NCBI GenBank assembly: GCA_009667805.1
Contig: CM019069.1
Span: 95,205,204 to 95,269,203, forward strand
Length of the DNA stretch: 64,000 nucleotides
DNA from: Leptobrachium leishanense
Lineage: Eukaryota > Chordata > Amphibia > Anura > Megophryidae
Direction of reading: 5' to 3'
This document shows, piece by piece, positions 33,098 through 42,764 of this stretch. The position numbers were made by a program, and so were the translations under genes. Under the pieces are notes generated by a model. The model was not told the DNA's origin. It saw only the letters and a program-made list of their open reading frames with translations, and did not search any database. How positions within the stretch are numbered: the stretch's first letter is position 1; the number at the start of each line of letters is the position of its first letter.

Positions 33098-34784
33098 TCA
33101 CAGATCACGCACAGTGTGATATATCTTAAAACAGTCCCCAAGACACAGACCGGGTTGTCCAGGGCATTCTGGGCAGTAAAAGATTGTGTCTCTCCTCTGC
33201 CCCCTCTTGAAACACACCCTGCATCTTTTTTGGGGTTTCTGTTTGCCCTCAGTAGGGGGGATTTTATAAATAAAATGTGTAGCCCCAACTCTGTCCCCCA
33301 TCACCACCCGGGGAGCAGGTGCATCCTGGTACAAATACCCCGAAATGACCTGGAGCTGAAACTGTAAAAAGGACAGCGTCACTCCGGGGTTTGCCTTTTT
33401 GCAGAGCAAAAAGGCATTGTGGGTTGCAATTTGCATCAGGTAAATTGCAACCTTTTTGTACCAGGCCCTTGACTTCCGCATAATCTGGTAGGGCTGGAGC
33501 AGCTGATCTGCCAGATCAACCCCACCCATATGCCGGTTATAGGCTTTGATGCACACTGGCTTCCTGATGCGCTCAGCTCTGCCACGTACAGAGACCTCCA
33601 CAGACCTCTCAGTGTGGATGGTGGATAGAAGGTATACATCCTTCTTGTCTCTGTACTTGACCGCCAACAGCTCCTCTTGGCGCAGAGCTGAGGTCTCCCC
33701 CCTTTTTAACCGGGTGCGGACAAGCTGTGCTGGGAAACCTACGCGGTTCTTGCGAACAGTACCTCATGCTGCTGTATCAAAACAATACAGCAGCTTGAAC
33801 AAAGGGACACTCGTATAAAAAATTATCAACATACAAGTGGTACCCTTTGTTCATCAGGGGAAAAAGTAGGTCCCACACAATCTTGCCACTGGTTCCCATG
33901 TGTTCTGGGCAACCTGGAGGGTCAAGGCTACTATCCTTTCCCTCGTACACCCGGAAGGCCTGAGTATACCCATTCTCGCTGTCACAGAGCTTATACACCT
34001 TCACTCCATACCTGGAGCGTTTGGAAGGAATATACTGCTTGAATCCCAGCCTTCCCTTGTATTTCATTAGGGATTCATCCACGCAGATATTCCTTCCAGG
34101 TGTATAAGCCTCTGCAAACCTGGCGGCGAAGTGGGTAATCAGGGGGCGGATTTTATACAGCCTGTCAAACTGGGGATGCTCTCTAGGAGGGCACAGGCTG
34201 TTGTCACTGAAGTGCATGAAACGCAAAATGTTTTCATACCTTCTACGTGACATTGATTGGGGGTAAATGGGGGTAGAGCAGATGGGGCTACTGCTCCAGT
34301 AGGAGCGAATTGAGGGCTTCTTTATGATGCCCATCAGCATAGTAAGTGCCCAGAATTTCAGAAATTCTGGCACATCTAGCGGGGTCCATTGCTGCCTTGC
34401 CAAGTAGGAGTCAGGCTTCGCAGCACAATGCTGATGGGCATACAGATTTGATTGGGCCACGATGTGGCCCAACAAATCATCCCCCATAAACACCTGCAAA
34501 AACTGTGTGGCGGTAAATCCTGCAACATCAATATTGATGCCAGGATTTGCCGTGAAAGGAGGGATATCTGGCCTCTGGCGATGAGGCACTACCCACTCCT
34601 CAGCTGGAGCTGTGCGTCTCCTGCTGGCAGGTGGTGGCCCAGGATCTGCATCAGAAACATCACTAGATACATCAGCCAGCGTAGATAATGTATCTAGCGA
34701 CGTCTCTGAGCAGTTAGCGGGGTCAAAATCAGGGTCTGAGTCCGACGCAGATGCCTCAGATTCTGACGTGGCACCTCGTGGCAC
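33098..34784 (-). pseudogene. piggyBac transposase, two lesions
   Basis: Cut-and-paste transposase of the PGBD type. From the ATG at 34784: an acidic N-terminus (residues 1-60), the DDE domain with Asp at residue 236 (NICVDESLMKYKG) and at residue 320 (HLYVDNF), then a third Asp in NRHMGGVDLADQ, and a C-terminal cysteine-rich zinc-binding region (CRVCFKRG, CPECPGQPGLC). All three catalytic Asp are present. An extra A in the A-run at 33815-33820 shifts the frame after residue 321, and a TGA at 33766-33764 stands where family members have a codon just before GTVRKNR. The frame is open again to the stop at 33098. The copy looks recently inactivated. Confidence 0.93.
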
Positions 34785-34799
34785 TCAGTACTTCCTGCC

Positions 34800-35370
34800 G
34801 CTACGGAAGTGATCGCTCGGGGGGAGCGATCACTGAGCGGACCGGCGGCAGGTAAACATATTGCAAGGATGCCTCGCTGTCGAGGCATCCCTGCAATATA
34901 CTCAGAGCAGCTGGAAGCGATACCGATCGCTTCCAGCGCTCTGTAGAAGTGCAGGGAACCTTTCCGGTGAAACCGGATGTTGATCGCTCCCGGGGAGCGA
35001 TCACAAGGGGCCCCAGCACTTCTGTCCGCCATTGCACGGATGCCTGGACTCCCAGGCAGCGTGCAATGGCCCTGGAGCTGCTGGAAGCGATCCGATCGCT
35101 TCCAGCACTCTCTAGAAGTGCCGGGCACCTCTCCGGTGAAACAGGATGTTGATCGCTCCCGGGGAGCGATCACAAGGTGCCCCGGGCACTTCTAAACGCC
35201 ATTGCATGGATGCCTGGACTCCCAGGCAGCCTGCAATGGCGTTTGAGCTGCTGCAAGTGATCCGATCGCTTCCAGCGCTCAAAAGACCGCAGGACGTACC
35301 ATGTACGTCAGCGGGTCTAAAAGAGACCCGCGGCCATGACGTACATGGTACGTCCGCGGTCTCTAAGGGG
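34800..35370. repeat. Hairpin-rich array upstream of piggyBac transposase
   Basis: Tandem units of about 170 bp (TTGATCGCTCCCGGGGAGCG at 34979 and 35149). Each carries several short perfect hairpins: GATCGCTCCCGGGGAGCGATC-type, GGAAGCGATCCGATCGCTTC, and GCATGGATGCC/CAGGCAGC. A last large inverted repeat at 35286-35368 joins the terminus: GGACGTACCATGTACGTC pairs with GACGTACATGGTACGTCC. The array lies between transposase start and right terminus, so it may hold promoter and transposase-binding sites. Confidence 0.8.
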
Positions 35371-35588
35371 TTAAACCTTTGCCCCTCTAATCTAAGACTA
35401 TGTCCTCTTGTTTTGCTACTTTGTTTCCTTTTAAATATACTCCCTTCCTCTACCTTGTGGATTCCCTTTACGTATTTAAATGTTTCTATCATATCTCCTC
35501 TGTCTCGTCTTTTTTCCAAGCTGTACATGTTAAGATCATTAAGCCTTTCCTGGTAACTTTTCTCCTTCAAGCCATACACCATTTTAGT
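35371..35588 (-). mobile_element. CR1 LINE fragment
   Basis: Minus-strand text identical in kind to the CR1 at 24338-24556: LRLEGQRF, KVEEGSIFKRKQ, MIETFKYVKGI, DLNMYSLEKRR, MVYGLKEKSYQERL. It starts exactly at the piggyBac TTAA and stops at ACCATTTTAG beside a minisatellite. The 3' LINE end expected on the left of piggyBac is absent apart from a 12-bp match (TTACTTTTAA). Confidence 0.88.
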
Positions 35589-36232
35589 GATGGGGTTGCG
35601 TATAGAGATGCTGTTTGTGTATAGAGATGCTGATGGGGACATACTTGAAAACAAGAGAAATCTCAATGTATCCTTCCTGGTAAAATCCTTTATAAATAAA
35701 TAAATAAAATAGAGATGCTGTGTATAGAGATGTTGTGAGGTTGTGTATAGAGATGCTGTGAGGCTGTGTATAGAGATGCTGTGAGGTTGTGTATAGAGAT
35801 GCTGTGAGGCTGTGTATAGAGATGCTGTGAGGCTGTGTATAGAGATGCTGTGAGGCTGTGTATAGAGATGCTGATGGGGCTGTGTATAGAGATGCCTTGC
35901 GGCGCCAAAGTGCGGCCTAGCTCCGGTGGGGGCCACCATCTTGGATGGCGGCTCCACCCCCGGGTCCCCCCTCACTGCCTGACGTCCTCACGCATAGCGT
36001 GATGACGTCAGATAGCCAGGGAACCCCTGGCTGTCCGGAATCCCCTGGTGGAGATAGGAGGTTCATTTGAGGGTTCACAGAGATGCTGTGAGGCTGTGTA
36101 TAGAGATGCTGTGAGGCTGTGTATAGAGATGCTGTGAGGCTGTGTATAGAGATGCTGTGTGGCTGTGTATAGAGATGCTGTGAGGCTGTGTATAGAGATG
36201 CTGTGTATAGAGATGCTGATGGGGTTGTGTAT
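35589..36232. repeat. 23-bp minisatellite (two blocks)
   Basis: Unit CTGTGTATAGAGATGCTGTG plus AGG, in blocks 35589-35891 and 36077-36232, separated by MITE sequence (35892-36076, CCGGTGGGGGCCACCATCTT). A 70-bp L2-type tail (ACATACTTGAAAACAAGAG to AATAAATAAATAAA) is embedded at about 35639-35706. On the minus strand the unit is open in all frames and fuses to the CR1 fragment as one 287-codon frame, an artefact. Confidence 0.88.
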
Positions 36233-37605
36233 AGATATCTCCAGAACCGTGGCAGCTAGGGGGTCATGGAGGGTGTCAATCGAAAGGCCTGAGCATGGCC
36301 TTTCGAATGATACCCAATATGACCAGGTATAAAGTAAAAAAAAAAAATGTATTTTTTTTGTGTGTTATTTTTATTAATGCAGCAATATTGTTCACATTTC
36401 AATTATAATGTGAACAATGATGCTGCACTAATGATTTTTTTCTATGGGGTGCGTTTGCTATAAATCACGTAATTCCCCCCACAAAATGTAACAAGTCCCC
36501 ATTTCAAATTTTTGTACAAGCGCACCCATAGAAAACATGCAAACGCTCATGTGCTAAAATGTGAAAAAAACACTTTACACACTGCAGATGATTAAAAATT
36601 CAATTTTTATTGCATTTTTTGTCATAATATACAGGTAGGACATGACGTATACATATAAAAATGATATATTATGAATCTGCAGAGTCTGCCGGAAAGAACG
36701 ATATCTAATATGTCTGGGTCATTTAATAAAATGTGGCTTCAAAACACGTTTAAACATGATGAGCGAAAGCGGTAAAAATGAGCTGAGCACACAGCAGTGA
36801 AATGTGGGGTTAAGGAGTTAAATAGCATATCAGAGGACCATTTAGTAGAGAAATGAACACTTCTCAGAAGCACAGGTGTTGTTTGATACATGTTCAGGAG
36901 ACACCTCCAGATACCCTCATTCTACAGACAATGTATCAAATTCATTAGACCAGACTAATTAAAAGCACATGTTATTTCCAAACACTAACACCTGTTGTTT
37001 ACGCCATTTGAGAACAAGGGTCATTTAGAGGGGAGAATCTTTGCACGTAGACATTATTTTTTAATTCAATATCTAATAAACCATTGCTTATACTATTCTG
37101 CAGTAAAGAGTCTCTTTATTTCTAGATTTTTTTGTATTTTTTTAAGCATTTTTATACTTTTTAAAAAAAAAAAAAAAATTCGAACTCGAACCGATCACGC
37201 CAAAAAGTTCGAAGTTCGCCAACTTGCGAACGGCCAAAGTTCGAATCGAACTCCGAACTGATCGAACCGAACAGCTCATCCCTAATCAGGAGCATGCCCA
37301 GGCGTTGTAGGGAGGTCATACAGGCACGTGGAGGCCACACACACTACTGAGCCTCATTTTGACTTGTTTGAAGGACATTACAAAGTTGGATCAGCCTGTA
37401 GTGTTGTTTTCCACTTTAATTTTGAGTAAGTCCAAATCCAGACCTCCATGGGTTGCTCAATTTGATTTCCATTGATAATGTTTGTGTGATTTTGTTGTCA
37501 GCACATTCAACTATGTAATGACCACAGTATTTAATAAGAATATTTCATTCATTTAGATCTAGGATGTCTTATTTTTGTGTTCCCTTTATTTTTTTGAGCA
37601 GTGTA

Positions 37606-38024
37606 CATACATACAATGGCTCAAAATTCCCACTCACCAAAATGAGTAGAAATATAAGTAGGGAGAGTGGAACTTTCTCACTTTTAAACAACAACATATT
37701 AATTTAGGCGGTTTACCCTTGTAATTCGCAACATTTCTAAGGCAAAGAATCGGGCAGAGCAGCTCTGCATCTGTAGGGGAGTTCAACCTGGGTATATCAG
37801 CTTTTAGCCTATTAGCCTATTAGAATAGAGGTGGGGAAATAAGTGGACCGTGAGAGGCATTACAGGAGAGGCAGGTGAAGGTGCAATACCACCAGACGCC
37901 TACTACAAGAGATGAGAGAGATACCATGTAAATTTAATATATGGGAGAGGGACAGATAAAGAAATATTTGTAAGAGAAGGGCAGACAGTGACAGACATTA
38001 CAGGGACATGCATATGATACGTAG
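37606..38024. other. No feature recognised
   Basis: Sequence between the Tc1 right end and the next TIR element. AG-rich on the plus strand near 37860-38000. No gene seen. Confidence 0.4.
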
Positions 38025-38066
38025 GGCTAGATTACATTCTGAACGGTAACATTAGCGATTGGATAT

Positions 38067-38236
38067 TGTGGCAGTGTGATTAGGGGCAGGGTAGTAGACC
38101 ATAAATATATTAGTAGGCGTATGGAGAATGCCATTTTCCCACTTTAGGATTAACCCTATAGTGGGAAAATGGCATTCTCCATACGCCTACTAATATATTC
38201 ATGGTCTACTACCCTGCCCCTAATCACACTGTTACA
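38067..38236. mobile_element. 170-bp near-perfect foldback element
   Basis: Arms TGTGGCAGTGTGATTAGGGG and, inverted, TGTAACAGTGTGATTAGGGG continue as inverted copies for about 75 bp each, with a spacer of under 20 bp (AGGATTAACC). ATAT flanks both sides (38063-38066 and 38237-38240). The arm matches the right end of the element at 28510-28943. Confidence 0.85.
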
Positions 38237-38381
38237 ATATGTAAGCGTTAACATCAGGATAAGTCACTTTAACGTATGCCCCTGATTACATCCCTAACGC
38301 TAAACATTGAAAAAATATGTTAGTGAATCAGTGATTGCGCTAGCTTGCACAAGTTTATTGTACTTTGTGCACGCTACACTT

Positions 38382-40133
38382 TTTTTAAAAAAAAATTGTT
38401 TTGTAATAGTGTCAACAGTTTCTCAAACATAAAATGGCCGCGCAAGGCCACAGAGACAGCGGCATAACACATCATAAGAATACAAAAACAGTAGGAATTA
38501 AGAGATCATAAATGTCATAAGAAAAAATAAACACAGCAATCTAAAACAAAGAAGGAAGTCATCTAAAGGTAGCCATGTATTGCCAATTAGCATCCCCAAT
38601 AGGAGGTCTCCTCTATAGATAGGCAACATAAAACAAGAAAAATCAGCTGAACACGTCTAGTATAGTAAAAGGGGAAAAAGGGGGCAAGGGATTTTGGCAG
38701 AGACCAGGACTATGCCTCCCCTGGTATATACCTGCAAGCCCCTAGGACCACGGGAGGCCAGGGGGAGTAATTGGCACTTGGCCCAGGGACTCAGGGGGGC
38801 TGGCGTTGGCACCTGGTCATGTCAGCACACCTGGCAAAACCCGTAAACGCCCAAAAAAAAAGGGGGGGGTCAGCTGAAAAGATCAAGGGTGTCTTCAGAG
38901 AAAGTCCTCAAACAGTATCACAAAGACATATTAGAACACATAGGAAAGTCATAAAGACAAAGTCCTCAAACAGGTCTCAAAAAGCATGGGGCAAGTCCCA
39001 GGGGAAAACAAAAGGCACAACTAACAAGGCGTGGGAAGAGGGGCTGAGAGGGTCAGAACTTAAACAACATGGGAGAGTAATGGGGCATCAGAGATGCAAG
39101 CAGGTTCGGCAACAGAGAGGGTAATAAAACTGTAGAAAGACTTCCTCAGCCTGTATCCAGCCAGAGACCCATGCGTGCGTCTCCGCCTAAAACAAAGGTA
39201 GCCAAGGCCCGCTGAGAGGTACCAGCCGTGCTGTAGGCCTCCACGTGAGGCCGAGAGCCCATCCGCACCACTTCCAAGGGCAATGCGCCATCCACGTGAA
39301 GTCCCACCGCCCAGGCCAGCACGAGGGAACAACCGCCATTCCCCTTCACAGCAACCTCCGCATCATTCCCCAGATAGTCCAGTGTCTCGACTCCGGGAAC
39401 CGACGCAGCGTCCAGCAAAAGAAGGATCTGCTCCCACTCCTCCCACAGATCTCCCAACTCAGCGCTGACAGCCACCTCGTCCACCACCTCAGCACAGCCT
39501 GTGGGCGCTTCCATAACGTCGGCCTCCAGGCCCTCTGCACAGCCGAGAGGCAAGGCCGCCACCTCCTTACCTGGGCAGGGAGCCGCCGCTCCCCTGCACC
39601 CCCTCAAAATCGACATCATCCGGCGCAAGGTCCCTCTCGTGAGCGGGCTCACATCCTCACCCTCCAGTGCCACTAAACACGCCTCCAGACCCTCCAATGC
39701 AGTCATCTTCACTTCAAGGAGAGGAGGGGAAGTGTCCCAGCGCCGGACCTCTCCTGCCGCATCCGTCTTTCATTCGGCCACAGTGGTGAGGAAACGGGGG
39801 CCCGCCGTCTCCACATCCTGCACCATCAATCCTTCCGCAGGCAGGGCACTCAGAGGAACATAGGAGGAAGACTGCAGCGAACGGGAGTTAGGCCGCAAGA
39901 TGGCCGCCGACATCGTGGTCCAGGGGGAAAACGGCCGCCAAACAGTGAGTCTCTGGTCCATAGGGGGGGGGGTAAGTGGTCTCCGGACAATTCTGTCCCA
40001 GTGACCGACTGTTCGGGGGTCTCAGGTCCTCAGAAAATCTGTGGGGTAAGTCAGCTAGGGTCCCTGAGGAGAGAAGTACGTGCGGAGCTCCACCATAACA
40101 CTACCTCTTCCATTCGCAGTCGGCCACGCCCCC
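38382..40133 (-). mobile_element. L1-like non-autonomous retroposon, copy 2
   Basis: Insertion with a perfect 15-bp target duplication, GTGCACGCTACACTT, at 38367-38381 and 40134-40148. Minus orientation: the 5' end is GGGGGCGTGGCCGACTGC with TGGAGCTCC nearby; the 3' end is an A-rich tail (T-run on the plus strand). Its 3' third resembles copy 1 closely (GAGTCCCTGGGCCAAGTG, CAATTACTCCCCCTGGCCTC). No reverse transcriptase. Confidence 0.9.
39146..39712 (-). CDS. 188-codon ORF of the L1-like retroposon, unknown function
   Basis: Open frame from ATG at 39712 to a stop at 39146 inside copy 2. N-terminal text LEACLVALEGEDVSPLTRG followed by MMSILRGCRG matches the broken ORF in copy 1. The remainder is rich in Val, Leu, Ala and Glu with WEEWEQILLLLDAASV as a possible helix. 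No domain recognised; no coiled-coil heptads as in L1 ORF1. It could be a divergent ORF1 start or a separate small protein. Preservation in two copies suggests that it was once coding; expression now is unknown. Confidence 0.4.
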   Translation of the reverse strand: MKMTALEGLEACLVALEGEDVSPLTRGTLRRMMSILRGCRGAAAPCPGKEVAALPLGCAEGLEADVMEAPTGCAEVVDEVAVSAELGDLWEEWEQILLLLDAASVPGVETLDYLGNDAEVAVKGNGGCSLVLAWAVGLHVDGALPLEVVRMGSRPHVEAYSTAGTSQRALATFVLGGDARMGLWLDTG

Positions 40134-40718
40134 GTGCACGCTACACTTAACATGGGGAATACAAACAGTAATTAGCTTTAGGATAAGTAAGGTATTACAA
40201 AGTGCTAATGCTAATTACGACACCGATGCGGTAACGAAAACTTTACTGTAATCTAGAAGCTGGTGATAACAGATTCCGCTTTTGCAGAATCATTAAGCAC
40301 CCTCTAAACCCCCAATAAATCAGAAATTCACCTCTCGTCATCACGTCTCCATCCGTGATCACTGCGCGGCCCTGCATGATCTTTAAAGAGCGAGATCGTG
40401 CAAGGCTCGCAGCCCGGCAGCGCTACCCTCCATGAAGTCCTATTGACACCAGGAGGTGATACTTGTGGTGACGCTGAAGCGCTGCAGCAAGTATCACCTA
40501 GGGTAGCACGTGGTTCCGGGGCAACGTGCCTAGCTAGAGCCTGCCATGGAATCTCACGCTAAAACGGAGATGCTAAGGGGAAACCCGTAGGTGCAGGTTT
40601 TCCTCCTTAGCGCCCCAGTTTTAGTGGGCAGTATGTAATACTGCCCCTTATATAAACAAAACTCAGCAATGTTTCCCCATTAGCATCCCCATTTTAGCAT
40701 GAAATACCTAATCTAGCC

Positions 40719-42750
40719 TGTAGAGTCTGGGCACTCCACCAGGTGTCAAGAAAAGAGGGAACTATATGGAGAAGTATGTAACATTTCAACTACCCAGAGT
40801 AACAGTTTTATCAAAGTGGTTTAAGTGCCTAATGAAACCAAATGTTGCTTACAAGCAACCACAGCAACATTTGGATTCATTAGATTAGGACTCCCCTTGA
40901 AAGAGGTTCCCGTGACGTGGCAGGTAGGCTTAACACTTTAATGGCCATTCAAGTAACTACAACCTCTGTTTGTTTTGTCTAGCATGGAGCCACAGAGATA
41001 AGAGCAAATGACAACCTTTTTTCTTGTTATGTTCTACACATGAAATGGGCTGGATACTTCTGGTTTGTTCAGGTAGGAAATAGTGCGCGCAACTGCATTT
41101 TGTGCATATTTGTATATTTTGTTGTATTCCCAGCCAGGTCATTTTTTGCTGCTGTCCCTTTCCGCGTTTTCTTTTTCAATCCCAAAGTGGAAATGTTCTG
41201 GTGAGGGTATAAATATAAACCCACCATTCTGTCTCTTAGCTGAGTGAGAAGCAGCAGGAAGACATGTGGTTGCTGGTTAGCAACAGTTGGTTTCATCATG
41301 TTAGGACACACCTTGAAAAAAGGTTGCCGTGACATGGCAGGTGGGCTTAACACTTTAATGGACAGTCAAGTAAACTAAAACCTCTGTTTGTCTTTTATGC
41401 TCTATCTTGCACTTTTAACCTGTTTTCTACAGGCTTCAGTCTCGCTCAGATAATCAATTCCTCTATTCTCCCCTCTTCAACACTGAAAACCGCACCAGAA
41501 ATTTCTACTTCCTATTGTGAACCAGGAAGAAGAAGAGTTACTTGGTTCAAGAAGAAATAGAGTTGACTTATTATAAGCAGGAAATAAATATATATGCTTA
41601 ACTGTTAAAATGTATGCTTTACCATACTGGATTTATTAAGTCTTACCTTACAAAAACACTCGAATAAGCCTTTGAGAAGTGCTGCTCTCAGTGGAAAAGA
41701 TTTCATTTCCAACATTACCTACAACAACAAATCCTCAAACCTGGAGCTATTTGTACTAAAAATTAATACACAAATTTACCATAACCTAAAATGTATCTGG
41801 AAAACAGCAGGACATTCATTTTACTTTTGAAAAATAGACTTCTGCATTTTTAGCAGCTCAAGGACAACCAAAGAAAAATACAAGAAATAAAAAACTAGCA
41901 TGCAGACCATTGCAACGTTAAAAATAGCATTTCAAGTAGTAACTGGAGAAATTATAGGAGATATTCAGTGTTCCCTGTTGTAACAACAAGGCTGGTTGTT
42001 CTGCTTCCATGCTAAAAATATAAATAAACACCACATAATACTTTCAGCTCAGTAAACAAGGAAGTCTGAAGTCAAAGCGCCATCTATGCATCTGTACTGG
42101 GAAACCCATTAACCACTAATCCGGCTTCCTGCAAGACTGAGATAAGGGTACTGGTTTTTATGTACAAAAAGTTTTTTTTAGCAGCTTTCTTATGACAGTT
42201 ACAAAATGTTCAATTCTGGAAATAAGATAAAACAATTAAAATATAAACCGATTGTTTCATTATAATCCAATAAAAAGTGACAACTGTAGAAAAAAGAAAA
42301 CTAAATAGAAAAACCTTGTGTTTCGATTTAAGATTTGTTTGGTCTATAAAGAATATGCAAGTGATAACCTTTCTGCTTCTCCACGTATGATTATATACTC
42401 TACGCAATTCAAATTTAAATAAAAACAAATTAAACAAAGGATGCATGGCCTGCAATTATAATAATGATATTCTTATTATTTTAAAAGTAATTGTGTCTGA
42501 GAAAGTGAACCTTAAATATCACTGTGTTATATAAGCTTAAGTACAAAACTAGGATTATAAATAAAATTAAAAAAGGAGAACGAAAATTCTGAATTCTAGA
42601 AATCCTTTGAGAAGATCACACGCCAGTTGAAACTTTTTTTTTTAGCATGAATTGTTATTAATTAGATCCTTATTTTCATATTCAGTCCTCAATTCCGTCC
42701 TTTAAGATATTTTTAGTATTTGCAATTTTTTCATGGACCTCAAATCCAGG
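40719..42750. other. No gene; contains a diverged direct duplication
   Basis: Blocks at about 40877-40987 and 41290-41398 are direct copies (AGGCTTAACACTTTAATGG, AAACCTCTGTTTGT-type words), 413 bp apart. The region between includes AATCAGGT-poor, non-coding text. From 41,500 on it is AT-rich with no feature recognised. Confidence 0.5.
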
Positions 42751-42764
42751 CATTTGTTGTTCTT

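Larger units (their letters stand above)
31071..35374 (-). mobile_element. piggyBac transposon, about 4.3 kb
   Basis: Bounded by TTAA at 31071-31074 and 35371-35374. Termini read CCCCTTAGTGACCG and, inverted, CCCCTTAGAGACCG. It encodes a piggyBac transposase on the minus strand (33098-34784). The region 3' of the gene has long direct repeats, and the region 5' of it has hairpin arrays. This is the innermost layer of the nest. Target text at the right (TTAAACCTTTGCCCC) is CR1 sequence with a natural TTAA, so it may have landed in a CR1 fragment. Confidence 0.93.
30730..36813. mobile_element. TTAA-flanked MITE, copy 2 (nested, split)
   Basis: Left part 30730-31070 starts TTAACCCCTTCACTGCTGAC with a hairpin (GACGTGTGGGACACGTCCTC against GAGGACGTGTCCCACACGTC). 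The right part, 35892-36076 and 36233-36813, contains TTAATGCAGCAATATTG and TGATGCTGCACTAATGATTT. It is split by piggyBac, a CR1 piece and a 23-bp minisatellite. The right boundary is TTAA at 36810-36813, or alternatively TTAA at 36818-36821. It matches the copies at 17625 and 59932. Confidence 0.75.
30520..37284. mobile_element. hAT element, TAGGGATGAG termini, copy 2 (nested)
   Basis: Inserted in the Tc1 transposase with a perfect 8-bp duplication ATCAGGAG (30512-30519 and 37285-37292). Ends TAGGGATGAGACGAAC and, inverted, TAGGGATGAGCTGTTCGG. Its own sequence is only about 30520-30729 and 36814-37284; everything between is later insertion. It shares with copy 1 (7398-9290) the CGAAC-rich ends, the GGGTCCGGGTAGTGCCCTGG block and the TCTGCAGTAAAGAGTCTCTT module. 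No transposase. Confidence 0.93.
29552..37350 (+). pseudogene. Tc1 transposase, split by a hAT insertion
   Basis: DDE transposase that would bind and move Tc1 copies. From the ATG at 29552: helix-turn-helix region near residues 10-60, first catalytic Asp at residue 152 (LFTDESRF), second position at residue 243 and Glu at 278 ([10 protein letters not shown]), giving DD34E spacing. Residue 243 is Gly (GGC at 30278) in [10 protein letters not shown], where the family has Asp. Residue 281 is Cys where Trp is usual. The hAT insertion after 30519 ends the frame; the last 20 codons resume at 37285 (IRSMPRRCREVIQARGG) and stop at 37348-37350. An upstream in-frame ATG exists at 29507, but 29552 fits the family start better. 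Inactive for three reasons. Confidence 0.93.
29288..37603 (+). mobile_element. Tc1-like transposon, copy 2, carrying nested insertions
   Basis: Outer layer of the nest. The 3' terminus TTTTTTGAGCAGTGTA ends at TA (37604-37605). The left inverted terminus is missing: homology begins at AATGTAATTCCAAATCAATC, next to a TTAA-MITE end. Its transposase is intact in frame up to 30519, where a hAT is inserted, and continues after 37292. The sequence belongs to a Tc1 group widely shared between fish and frogs, and shows few changes from what I recall of it. Without the insertions it would be about 1.5 kb. Confidence 0.92.
38025..40718. mobile_element. TIR element, GGCTAGATTA termini, with two insertions
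   Basis: Left GGCTAGATTACATTC and right, inverted, GGCTAGATTAGGTATT. The body has many GCTAAT/TTAGC words and a GC-rich part at 40330-40630 with CGTGATC and GCTAGC-type hairpins. It hosts a foldback element (38067-38236) and an L1-like retroposon (38382-40133). Its own sequence is about 0.75 kb. No transposase and no clear duplication. Confidence 0.55.
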
